From Sipunculus nudus (Eukaryota; Annelida; Sipuncula; Golfingiida; Sipunculidae), in NCBI GenBank assembly GCA_026874595.1, contig CM049313.1, forward strand, positions 51,881,659 through 51,945,658: a stretch of 64,000 bases of DNA, in the 5' to 3' direction. The notes below the pieces were generated by a model. It saw only the letters and a program-made list of their open reading frames with translations, was not told the origin of the DNA and did no database searches. Each line of letters opens with the position of its first letter. The first letter of the stretch is position 1. Made by a program: the position numbers and the translations under genes. This document shows, piece by piece, positions 1 through 12,769 of the stretch.

Positions 1-94
1 CACGTTTACGTAGCACGAGTTCAAGATCGGACTTGAAAAATTCTGGGTGGGATGATGGTACAAAAAAACTGGTTACGATGCTCCGACTATATAT

Positions 95-784
95 ATATGA
101 AACAAAAAATTAATGAAGGCGGCCCTATTGTATAAAAAAAATATTAGTGACGGTGAACCAATAGTATAAACAAAATATTGGTGACTGTGGGCCCATGCTA
201 TAAACAAACTATCAGTGAAGGTTGTCCGATTTTATAAATAAAATATGGGGGACGGTGGGCCGAAGGTAAAAACAAAATATATGTGACGGTTGGCCGATGG
301 TATAAACAAAATATTGGTGACGGGAACCGATGGTATAAACAAAATATTAGTGAAGGTAGGCCGATGGTATAGTCAAAATATTTATGACGGTGAGCCGATG
401 GTATGAACAAAATATTGATGACGGTGAGCCGATGGTATTAACAAAATATTGATGACGATGGGCTGTTGGTATTAATAAAACATTGGTTGCGATGGGCTGA
501 TGATATGATCAAAATATTGGTGACGGTGGGTAGATTGTATGAACATAATATTATACATTTGTATTTATAAACATAATATTGGTTATAGTATTGCAATGGT
601 ATAAACAAAACATTGATGAACAAAATATTGGTGAAGGTGGGCCGATGGTTTGAACAAAATATGGGTGAAGGTGGGCTGATTGTATGAACAAAGTATCGGT
701 GAAGGTGGGCTGATTGTATGAACAAAATATTGATCATGGTGGGCCGATGGTATGAACAAAATATTGGTGAAGGTTGACTGATTG
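95..784. repeat. 34-bp minisatellite, block 1
   Basis: About twenty diverged copies of a 34-bp unit whose core reads AAAATATTGGTGACGGTGGG followed by CCGATGGTATGAAC. Because 34 is not a multiple of three, every frame passes through the same three phases and recurs every 102 bp. This leaves long open frames on the minus strand (repeating PSAHRHQYF-like and SYHRPTVTNILF-like words) that I take as artefacts rather than genes. The block ends abruptly near 784 and resumes near 1657. Confidence 0.9.
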
Positions 785-1330
785 CGGACGGTACCCGTTA
801 CTGTTGAAATCGATGCTCTTTTTTATATATTTCTACTATTATAATATGTGGTGCATATATTTCCATTTGGGGTCCTCAGTAGTACATCTCTTTCACTGTT
901 TAAACCATTATTATATCTCTGATTGTTTTAAATGTAAGCCAAGCAATTTTCCGAGGTCCATTTTTACTTGCATATTCTATATACATGTTCGAGCAAAGAA
1001 TAAACTATCATTGCTCAGACCTTGGGGAAAATCATTCTGGGGAAGAGGGCAGGGCAAGGACTAAAAACTGAGATTGAATATTTAATGCCCAATATCAATA
1101 CCCTATTAAGTATAAGAGATTAAAGAAAAAGGATGTATCAAGTGTATATCAAATATTTCATAACTTATTCCATGTGCATGTAAGAAACAAAAGAGGTGGC
1201 CTATCATTTGAAATGATTACCCACCAACCCTCGAAGTGAACACTACAGCATTGAGATTGTATATGTAGTGTTATTGATATTTGGTTCGCTCGAGCGGAAC
1301 ATAAGAATAGGCCAACTTTTTAAAATGATA

Positions 1331-1376
<46 letters not shown>

Positions 1377-1574
1377 ATATATATATATAATAACTTATGG
1401 TATAGAGTCTGAAGTTGAAGTGTAGTAAAGAGTTAGAGTGACGCCTTTTTGATAGACTAACTTGTTAATAAACAATTATGCTTATGAATATATAATATGT
1501 TCATACATATATAAACGAAAGCCTAACCCACAGAGGTTTTAATAAGAAAAATTTAACACAAAGAAAAATAAACG
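785..1574. other. Non-satellite insert between minisatellite blocks; no gene seen
   Basis: Unrelated AT-rich DNA that interrupts the 34-bp minisatellite. It includes a TA microsatellite at about 1329-1390. No coding signature or recognisable transposase was found. Its right edge is the hAT-like terminus at 1575-1656, so the whole insert may be a decayed non-autonomous DNA transposon. Confidence 0.5.
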
Positions 1575-1656
1575 TATCGTCAATACCTATCGGGTATCGC
1601 TTCAAGTGTATCGCAATACGTATTGCACCTGAACAACTGACTGATACCCAGCCCTA
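1575..1656 (-). mobile_element. hAT-like terminal sequence
   Basis: Read on the minus strand, the end starts TAGGGCTGGGTATCAG and continues into runs of GCAATACG and GCGATACA. Non-autonomous hAT elements in many animals begin CAGGGCTGGG followed by GATAC-rich subterminal repeats, and this end resembles them. No matching opposite terminus is visible at the left edge of the insert (about 785), so only one end is supported. The assignment rests on motif resemblance only. Confidence 0.4.
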
Positions 1657-2303
1657 ATATGGCGATGGTGCAAACAAAACATTGATGAACAAAATATTGG
1701 TTAAAATGAGCCGATGGTATGAACAAAATATTGTTGAAGGTGGACTGATTGAGTGAACAAAATATTGGGTAATTTGGGCTGATGGTATATGAACGTAATT
1801 TTGGTGAAAATGGACCACTTTTATGAACGAAATATTGGTGACTGTAGACCGATGGTATGAACAAAACGTTGGTGACGGTCGGCCGATTGAAAAAACAAAC
1901 TATTGGTGACAGTATTGCGATGTTATAAACAAAACATTGATGAACAAAATATTGGTGAAGGTGGGCCGATGGTGTGAACAAAATATGGGTGAAGGTGGGT
2001 TGATTGTATAAATGAAATATTGGTGACGGTAAAAACAAATTATTTGTGACAGTGGGCCGAAGTTATACACAAAATATTGGTGAAGTTCGGCAGATGGTAT
2101 AAAAATAATATTTGTGACGGTGAGCCGATAGTATTATAAAAATATTGGTGAAGGTGGGCTGTTTGTATGAACAAAATATTGGTGACGGTATAGCGATAGT
2201 ATGAACAAAAAATTAATGACGGTGGGCCGAAGGTATAATATATTGATGACGTTGGGCCAATGGTATAAACAAAATATTGGTGACGGTGGGCAGATGGTAT
2301 GAT
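1657..2303. repeat. 34-bp minisatellite, block 2
   Basis: The same 34-bp unit as block 1, in the same orientation, with many single-base changes. It resumes directly after the hAT-like end and stops at an ATTG tetramer run (about 2308-2321). Open frames of 118 and 152 codons on the minus strand are products of the repeat. Confidence 0.9.
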
Positions 2304-2404
2304 TGATTGATTGATATACTTTAATTCCTCCAATATTGAAGATACATCACAATGTTTCATGTGGAACAGAAGGTGAATTAATATTTCGAAACGCAAAGTA
2401 ATTT

Positions 2405-2889
2405 AACAAATATATACATACATATATGCATATACTAATGTATACTGATGTACACATATCTATTGCATCAAACACATAACCATATACAAGTGAATACACG
2501 TACATATTCTGTTTACATCACGTATATGTAAACATATACACCTATACATGCAGAGATACAAACACGTGAAAATACATTCATTCACATATACTATATGACA
2601 CATACATGAACATACCATTACATAACCAAATAAATATGCAGATACATAAATGTACATATACATATGTGCATAAACACGCATTCGTGCACATATATATCCC
2701 TGTGTATAATGTATCCCAGGAGAAATTGACAATAATAAACCAGAAATGCGTGCACATGCATTTGCACATACATATACATATATACGTACATACGTGCAAA
2801 CATACATTCAACATATACACACATACATACACACATATAACTATAATGATATACATAAGATATCCCTATATACACATACACATATATAA

Positions 2890-2950
<61 letters not shown>

Positions 2951-3008
2951 TACGTACATACGTACATACATACACATACATATAAACATACTTATACATA
3001 CATATATT
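2405..3008. repeat. CATA/TACA-rich microsatellite region with TA core
   Basis: Imperfect ACAT, ATAC and CACA repeats surround a pure TA core (about 2898-2943). The tract begins right where the 3' end of the minus-strand LINE (3009-4608) should lie, so it may have grown from that element's 3' tail. The Tyr/Ile/Val/Cys-rich open frames here on both strands are simple-repeat artefacts. Confidence 0.85.
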
Positions 3009-4608
3009 GAATCGCGACACCATAACAACATGAGCTTCAGACACAACTAAACTAGTACGCAAATGAAAAATCACTTTACTTTGTACATCCACGGACCAGA
3101 AAATGAAAACTTAATGACCAAGCAAAGGTCTTACTTCAGTTAAGAAGGAAATGTCAGGTAGCCAATTGTCATACGCGTTAAATATTCTAGATTCGTTTAA
3201 TTGAGAAGTAAATAAATTTCGTCCACATATAAAGGAAGATTTCATAAACTCCCTCATCCAGAATCAAGTCATCTGGTAGCGGTCCACCAAATATGATTTT
3301 AACCATAAGCTTATGATCTTCCTTGAGCTTAGAAATAAATGCTTCTGACGAAAAGGTCCTAATCCGCTGCCACATTAAATCACGCAGCTCGTCTAATGCA
3401 AAGCATCCGAAAAGTATGTGTTCAATTTTATCCCAGAACATTGTTCCACATAAAATACATAATTCGCCGTCAGAAAATCGAAGATTTGGAGTAACTAAAA
3501 TACGTGCCAAAAACATAAACATAAATAATGAACCTGGAAAAATAAGGGCGACTTTCCAGATGGGAGACGGACAGGAACAAACAGGCATAATATCGTTAAA
3601 TGTACGTAGGTGATCATCAGTGGAAACCTTTTCCACGTATATAGATTGTTCACAAGCATTTATTGCTTGGTTAACAATACGTTTCCATGCTCGTTTACAC
3701 AGGAATGATCCGAAGTTGAGATAATGCTCAAAAATACCAAATAAGTTATACTTAGTGAGTATGCCAAAGATATCGCCGACAAAGCTTCTTCTAGCTTGGC
3801 GTCTACAAATATGGACATGAAAGAATCGTGAGATTAATATAGATTTACAAATATTGCCAGCTGGTAAGTAACATAGTCTACACAGAAATAACAATTTGTG
3901 AATGTCAATAATACTTCTCATGCTCGAAAAACCCATCATGGTCAGAACACAAGTAGTGCTTGTACGTTTTCCGAACCCTTGTGAAATTTTAAGACAAAAC
4001 CTGAGGAATCGTTCTAACTCCAGATATTCTGATTCAGGAAGACCACTCCACACCTCGCAACCATACAAGGCTCGCGGTAAAATAACTGAACGTAACAGTT
4101 TTCCCATTGTGATAGGATTCAGTTTGGAATCTCCTGCTAATCCTATTACAGACATAAAGGTGGATCTCCCCTTCCTAATCGCTTGCTGTGTACGGTCTTT
4201 ACTACTACTATTGTTGGCCCAACTTACGCCCAGGTGTTTCACACTGCAATCTTGAGGAACTTCATTATCGCCTAAATACCAAGATATAGTATTATGAAAA
4301 GCGGCTTTTCCAAAAATTACGATTTTAGTTTTGCTTATATTGTAATTAAACCTCCACATTTTCCTGTAATTTTCACAAATATCAACCATGGACTGAAGGG
4401 CTCTTGCGGAAGCAGTCAGTAGGCAGACATCGTCAGCCTGGGTGGGAGAACCACAGTACAGCCCTTCAATAGAGGCTCCGCAACCACTATTACGCAACTG
4501 TTGAAGAAGGCCATTCACGTACACCAGGTACAGCCAAGGTGATAAAATTCCACCCTGTCTCACAGACTGTAGTACCTCGAAGGGCCTTGAGGTGGCGCCG
4601 CTAACGCT
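3009..4608 (-). mobile_element. 5'-truncated non-LTR retrotransposon (LINE)
   Basis: A LINE copy on the minus strand. It keeps the RT from motif B to the C-terminus and about 180 bases of 3' flank. The 5' truncation at about 4608 joins directly to the 34-bp minisatellite, which continues on both sides of the region, so the element apparently landed inside the satellite. The long open frame suggests a fairly young insertion. The clade is uncertain; it does not read like the L1-, L2- or Jockey-like copies elsewhere in the window. Confidence 0.75.
3187..4608 (-). CDS. LINE reverse transcriptase, C-terminal half (ORF2 fragment)
   Basis: An open frame of about 470 codons without a stop. It has no real start; it opens at the truncation point. 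It starts just before RT motif B (VRQGGILSPWLYLVYVNGLL), followed about 25 residues later by motif C as TQADDVCLLT, then the thumb-like stretch NYNISKTKIVIFGK. Near the C-terminus is a cysteine-histidine motif, CILCG...IEHILFGC (CX2C, nine residues, H, X4, C), as found at the end of several LINE ORF2 proteins. Motif C has Gln where most RTs have Tyr or Phe before ADD. In LINEs this protein nicks DNA and copies its RNA into the target; this fragment lacks the endonuclease, the fingers and motif A, so it cannot act alone. The long open frame on the opposite strand (3902-4255) is a shadow. Confidence 0.8.
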   Translation of the reverse strand, partial: SVSGATSRPFEVLQSVRQGGILSPWLYLVYVNGLLQQLRNSGCGASIEGLYCGSPTQADDVCLLTASARALQSMVDICENYRKMWRFNYNISKTKIVIFGKAAFHNTISWYLGDNEVPQDCSVKHLGVSWANNSSSKDRTQQAIRKGRSTFMSVIGLAGDSKLNPITMGKLLRSVILPRALYGCEVWSGLPESEYLELERFLRFCLKISQGFGKRTSTTCVLTMMGFSSMRSIIDIHKLLFLCRLCYLPAGNICKSILISRFFHVHICRRQARRSFVGDIFGILTKYNLFGIFEHYLNFGSFLCKRAWKRIVNQAINACEQSIYVEKVSTDDHLRTFNDIMPVCSCPSPIWKVALIFPGSLFMFMFLARILVTPNLRFSDGELCILCGTMFWDKIEHILFGCFALDELRDLMWQRIRTFSSEAFISKLKEDHKLMVKIIFGGPLPDDLILDEGVYEIFLYMWTKFIYFSIKRI

Positions 4609-4800
4609 TCGATGGTATGAACAAAATATTGGTGAAGGTGGGCTTATTTTATCAACAAAATATTAGCGATAGAAGGCCGCTGGCATGAACAAAATATTGG
4701 TGAAGGTGGGCTGATTTTATGAACAACATATTGGCGATAGTGGGCTGCGGATATGAACAAAATGGTGATGACGGCCGGCAGTTTGATCAAAATCTAGATT
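4608..4800. repeat. 34-bp minisatellite, block 3
   Basis: Four to five further copies of the 34-bp unit (GATGGTATGAACAAAATATT core), directly abutting the truncated LINE. The last units are more diverged and the array fades out near 4800. Confidence 0.85.
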
Positions 4801-6280
4801 ACAGGGTGTCGGGGTATTTTTTTTCTAATTAACACGATTTACATAAGAGTATTATGAATAAAATTACTTACAATAAATATTACTTTTTTTTTCAGGGTTA
4901 AATATGAAGAGCTTAATATGTTTTTTTAGGATTAATGCTGCACAAGCTGACATTAAAACTGATACAAAGTTTTTTTTTATCTATTCGTAAGGGAAAAAAT
5001 GTCTCTCAAGAATATAAATCAGTTGTTATTAACGTCATTAATTACATTTTGGGTTTGGCAGCCATGCCAGATGTTCATTTAACAAACGCAATTTTTTTTT
5101 CAGAGTAAGACGGAAAATCAGTGTTAAAAGATATTATTAAGATCATTTTTGGCAATATAAAATACATTAAAATTATATAATACTGTTCAATAAATGTAAT
5201 TAATACCTAATCATGACTTTTACTGATTTGAATACTCCATGCCTTCTTTGTGCAAAGTTATTATACATTTTGCAATAATAAAAAGGGAATTCAGTTGTGT
5301 AAGAAATTGTAATGGTAATAACAAAGAACTGCCTATATAATCTGTAAAACAAGGTATTCTGACATGTTTAACATAATTTATTGGTACTTAATGAATTTCT
5401 AAAACAAAGGTCATAGCTAAAGTTAATTTTTATCTGGGTTGTTGTTATTCTGTTGTTTTTGCAAAATGAAATGAGTAAATGTACTGCATGCGGTGATAAT
5501 ACTTTTATTATACCCTTATGCGGCATTGATACAACTTCCGCTACTAAAACTACAACTATAACTACTACTACTACTACTATTACTACTATTACTACTACTA
5601 ATACTAATACAACTACTACTAATTATATTACACCTTTGGGTGCTTTCGGAACTCATGTCGCTGCAATTCAATCACTGGAAGCTCAAATTATCATATTTTA
5701 CCACTTCAGCTCGTGGTTGACTTTTACCGAGTTGGAAACCAACCACCTAATATTAGGAAATTATGTCCAGTGACCGGTAGCTGTTCCGGTCAAATTTGGA
5801 AGAAGATGTCCCGCGGCCACACGCCTTGTGCCGAGTCCGTTACAACATTGCGTAACGGTTAAGTGGCAACATTTCCGGATTGGGGAAATACCGAATGCCA
5901 CACTTTCTCAAACTTAAAAGACCTTTTATGACTGAAAAACCTCGACAAATGTGAACATTATGCGAGGGTCCCTGCCACTCCGTTGTAGGTTTTGTAAGCC
6001 GGTTGAACCTCTGGCAATATTTAAGTTGATCCTGCTTTCTGGACTTATTTACAGACGGTCTGCCAAGAGCTAGGCGGATCTATTGTCAATGTTAGACATA
6101 AGAGTGCATTTAAATACGGCAGAATGGGTCTTTCTAAAATAAGTGCACTGCCTCCCAAATATAAATAAACTAAATTGATGAAAAATCAATGGAAATTTAC
6201 AAAACATGTCAATTACACATACAGAAATTAATTTGTTGTATCCTCGGGTTATTTCTAGGGTCTTCCTCTAACTTACCCAC

Positions 6281-6284
<4 letters not shown>
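4801..6284. other. AT-rich stretch without a recognisable gene; includes an (ACT)n tract
   Basis: No domain, splice-bounded exon or transposon end could be recognised. An imperfect ACT/ATT trinucleotide tract lies at about 5540-5625 and produces a Thr-rich open frame (5453-5773) that I do not accept as a gene. The part at 5770-6100 is less AT-rich but shows no coding signal. Confidence 0.6.

Positions 6285-6333
<49 letters not shown>
6285..6333. repeat. (CT)n microsatellite
   Basis: About 24 uninterrupted CT dinucleotides. Confidence 0.95.
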
Positions 6334-6337
<4 letters not shown>

Positions 6338-7588
6338 GCATATTTAGCTGTTATCCGCTCCTGTCTGGTTTGGTATTTGCCCCCCGAAGGGAGGTGAATA
6401 TTCTGACACGAGTCAAGGAGACAATGAGCTAAATTCGTTATAAAAGAAAAATAAATGGCTCCTCAAAGAGAAATAACAAACTGGTTATAGTTTCTTTATT
6501 TACTTCATGGCATTCTTATGATACTGAAAAGTGACACATTTCCTCTTCACAAAGTTATATCAAGTAATCATACCCTAATATAACACTAAAATACTAATAT
6601 GAATTGTATAAGTTCAATCATACAGGCGTGACATAAAGATGCCGTCATATTTAACGGTCTATATACTGGTGGACAATTAGATCGTGTATGGCTACTTAAT
6701 GAAGGTCAAACATTTTTTAATTTGCCATAAAAATACGGATCTCATTTCAAAATATAGAAAAAAATATGAGGTATTTACAAAGTATTTGTAAGTTTCTCAA
6801 ATATCAATAAGCTGCATTTTTTTCATAAATAACTAAATTGCTTAAATGAATGATAATGTGGCATGATTAACCTGAAGTGCCCCCCCCCCCCACCAAACAC
6901 ACACATCACAAACGGAAATTGCGCCCCTGCATATATTATGTCTACACATGAATACTGGTAAGTAAACAAACACGAATGGACAAAAATATATTTATGACTC
7001 GAGGAAACCTGCCTCAATATAATGTGCCTGGTATATATAGCATTATTTTACGGTGATATCTCGTGACACTGTCCACTGCGACAGATCAGTTTCTAACTAT
7101 CCGGCTGTACTCCGTGAAGTAGCTCTTTTGCCTACACTTAATCCTTTAGGAAAACCCTGGGAGGGCCCTGTCACTGACATCAGTGTGTTTGACCGCTGGT
7201 GAATGGCCGTCGTATTAGAATCATTTGTATCAAACTATGTTTAATATTGACCTGAACAAACCACGTTTAGACCGATGACTGGCCAACACACGGCGGACGC
7301 TTGTGTCAATGTTTACGGTGGAATTACCGTATTTGATGGAATGGACCAGGCAGGGAGATCTTTGATACGGTTAGATGACAAATATTTGGGATTCCGTCTT
7401 GTATTTGAACAGTTAACCTGCACTGAGGGGTGTCTTTATTGGGTTACATCAAGGTATATCGGATCTTACTTTGACACACTCCCAGTGTATATATTTTTGA
7501 AACCTTTTGATTCAGGTACTAGACTTACCGCGGTTACAATGTAACTAGTACAAGGAGAACTATAACACGTACATTTCTGCTTTGATAT

Positions 7589-7590
<2 letters not shown>
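6334..7590. other. No gene seen
   Basis: AT-rich DNA with a C11-12 run at 6880-6891. An 89-codon open frame at 7275-7544 has no recognisable domain and is not supported as a gene. Confidence 0.55.
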
Positions 7591-9719
<2,129 letters not shown>

Positions 9720-9962
9720 TGCTCTTTCACTTCGCCTGTTATTATCTCCGCCAAGGGGCAGAGGTTATATTTTGCGGTTATTTATATAATATTCTGGAAA
9801 GCTAGGCAATGATACAAGGAAAAATTAAATTTTGGGAGTTATCCGGATCACCATCTGGAACCAGGAATGTTTTGAGGAAACATGCTGCATTTCTGACAAT
9901 GCCATATTGGGGTAATAAGCTGCCTTGGCGGAGGTCTGCGCTCTCTAAGTGCTTTTCTAGTT
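9720..9962. mobile_element. MITE-like element with CTCCGCCAAGG termini
   Basis: The left part contains CTCCGCCAAGGGGCAGAGGT (about 9746) and the right part CCTTGGCGGAGG (about 9923), an inverted pair about 190 bases apart. The outer flanks also partly match in inverted orientation (CACTTCGCCTG versus CACTTAGAGAGCGC on the opposite strand). Repeats with exactly this inverted CTCCGCCAAGG signature are widespread in invertebrates and fish. No transposase; short and non-autonomous. Confidence 0.65.
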
Positions 9963-11344
9963 TAATAGTATTTTCACTGCGAAACCATTATATATTGTTT
10001 ATAATATAAACATATTTTGGTATCTTTGTCACTCATTAAAGACAGCTATTCACCAACCTTTACTGTAGAAATTATGCGATTTTTGGCTTACCCCGCTTAC
10101 ATATTAATCATTTAAGGAACTTTAGGTATTGTTAGTTCAGACGGCCTCTGTGACTGATGCATGTTTATCTTCAAACTTGTCAGTAAACACGGTACATGCG
10201 CCAATGTTGACAAATATAAACAACAATTAACTTGGTTGGTTCTTAATCGGAAGTCGAAACGTCACCAGCTGCAAAATTCTGGTCAGTCGTACTTGCCGCC
10301 AGATGTCCTTGCATGTTCATTGTTTTTGGATCAATCTGGCGGGACCCCCTCAACAAAACGAACAACCTATAAACCCTGGGTCCAGCTTTTTCAGGCCATT
10401 TTTTTTACTAATAAACATACGAGGGGTTATGTCAATAGATATCGGAATATAATCTCTTAAATAGTAACGTTTGAACATACAACTCTTGATGTCCTTTTAC
10501 TTTCAGACCAAAGGGGGGTTTTAAAACTTGGTTACTCATTAACGATGTCATGCTGACAAATATACATGAGCAGCCACGGAGAGGTTGACCGTGGCCCAAA
10601 CTCTAATAAAAGAGTTACTTCACGAAACTGTTAATGGATCTTTATAGTATCTATACTCATTCGGTAACTTTATGTCATGCCTTTACCACAAAAATACCCA
10701 CTGGTAACACAATCTTGTAGGATTTGTCCCACAGATAATGTAAAACAACACAGGAAATTAAGTTAAAAATCACCAAATTGCCGAAATGTCTTGCCGAATT
10801 TGGAATGGTTGTTATTACAAATAGAAACATATACCGCCAGTCTATTATTTAATGTGAGAGTAAGGGTGCCAGAACAAACGCAGCGGCTAGTGTAAATTCA
10901 CCTTATGTGGATTACGTTTAGCCCCTTAGCACGTCAAAATGACTTAACTTAGTGCCGCCCAGATGTGGCACCACATCTGTACCAGAGGATAGGTGACTTT
11001 TTTCCATCTTGCCCCAGGAAAGCCTGCTGTACCATATAGGGGTAGCTTATCAATGGGTCTGTCCACTTATAGTTAAGAGGGGTGGTAGGTAGCTCTGATG
11101 GTGCTATCACGACCACAACAACCACTTCTGCAGCCTGTGGAATCTGAACAGGGTTTTTGTTGCTGCTCCTGGTACTAGTGACGCCAACAGGTACCGACGT
11201 AAATGAATTAGATGATGTTCAAAAAGCAGTGGATTCATTCTAGTATTTACGGAACTTCACTCGGCGCTAATTCCGTTAAGTCCTGATTTCATCCAAGTCA
11301 AATTTCAAATTTAATTTAAATATTCCACTCTTTACAAACATGTA

Positions 11345-11377
<33 letters not shown>

Positions 11378-12345
11378 CATCACAATTGTATTTTATTATC
11401 ATTTAGTGTTTTTTATGGCCTTTTAACAATAATACGTCTTTCTTTGCCTTTCTACCTATATATAGTATTTTCTAGCTCGTCCCAAAACCTCATATGTCGT
11501 GTACAACACATGATCACAAAACACAAAATACAGCATCCAATATGCACTACTTTACAGCTCCTGAAAACACTCTCAAAAGCGAGTGTTTCCCGTCTCATCC
11601 ATACTTCAGTAATCGTAATTAGCTTATTATTGGTGGGATTTGATATTTCAGAAAATCTGTTTGTTTCATGCGCAGCTAAAAAATATATCTGGATCGGCCA
11701 TTGGCATATTATGCATTAATACATTGCTACCAGTGTATTCATATTAAAGACACGTGAAGTGACATGTAAACAACAAACTTAAACCATCTTCACATTCAAG
11801 TGGTGTGGGATGTTCAATTGATACGTTCAACCTTATACGGAAAATGAAAACTGCCTTCACAGCTAATATTAATGTTTTTTTCTTCTTTGAAGAAGGTGTT
11901 ACATTCAATTATACGTGTATTTATATATGTTCAGGTCAAGGCATGGCGCAGCCTCGAAGCAACTAACATATTTAGAAATGATATTTTAACGTAAATCAAT
12001 CGATACAATCATTTCCCGGACACTGTGGCTCTGTTGCAATCGGCATTTAGGAAGTCCTGAGCAGCATGACGATGGAGGGCAGTTCAGCAATGAATCTGTT
12101 TTAATCCTGTGACTTCGCAATAGATGTGCTAGAAAATATGTATTATATTTACCATTAATGATGTAAATAACACTTAAATTCAAACCTCGACATACCTGAC
12201 ATACGTTACTAAGTATAATATTTATGTGCTGGTAAATAAGTTAAGATGATCAGAGAACCATAAATTAATTACATAATTTGTCACCAGATGGCAGTAAGTA
12301 CCTATGTTATTGTTGCCAAACGGTGTCATGCCTATGACCCCTGGA
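9963..12345. other. No gene seen
   Basis: AT-rich DNA without recognisable coding sequence. It contains a TTA trinucleotide run (about 11346-11378) and a short near-perfect palindrome at 10960-10979. Open frames of 60-99 codons carry no recognisable domain. Confidence 0.55.
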
Positions 12346-12349
12346 AGTT

Positions 12350-12482
12350 TCTCGGTGGGTCGATGGCAAAAAACAATATTTTGATGCCTGTTGGCCGATG
12401 GTATAAACTAAAATTGATGCCGGTTGGCCGATGGTATGCACTAATACTGATACTGGTCGGCCGATGATATTAAAATTGGGCA
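12350..12482. repeat. Diverged remnant of the 34-bp minisatellite
   Basis: Three to four degenerate units with the same words as the array at 95-4800 (TTGGCCGATGGTATAAACTA, then GGTTGGCCGATGGTATGCAC). The satellite family is therefore dispersed and not confined to one array. Confidence 0.7.
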
Positions 12483-12712
12483 GTTTTCACTTTAATTTCC
12501 AGTGCCAATTTCCCATCACAGTCCGCTCAGACCTGAATTGTAGTCGATATAAAACTTCCTAGGTGCAATACCAATGTTATAATACTATTATACCTTAAAA
12601 GGACAGATGTGGGAACCACACATGAGCTACAACAGTATCAAACAAATCCTTATAATAATGATCAGAGCACATTTGCGTAACTTACTGGCCCCCATCACGG
12701 TACTTTATATAT

Positions 12713-12715
<3 letters not shown>

Positions 12716-12767
<52 letters not shown>
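12716..12767. repeat. (TA)n microsatellite
   Basis: About 26 TA dinucleotides. Confidence 0.95.

Positions 12768-12769
<2 letters not shown>

Noticed and set aside
198-2396. Several minus-strand open frames of 70-152 codons with PSAHRHQYF-like words
   Set aside because: They are translations of the 34-bp minisatellite, whose period makes all frames equivalent.
2460-3092. Tyr/Ile/Val/Cys-rich open frames on both strands
   Set aside because: Translations of CATA and TA microsatellites.
5453-5773. Thr-rich open frame of 106 codons
   Set aside because: Produced by an ACT trinucleotide tract; no domain on either side.
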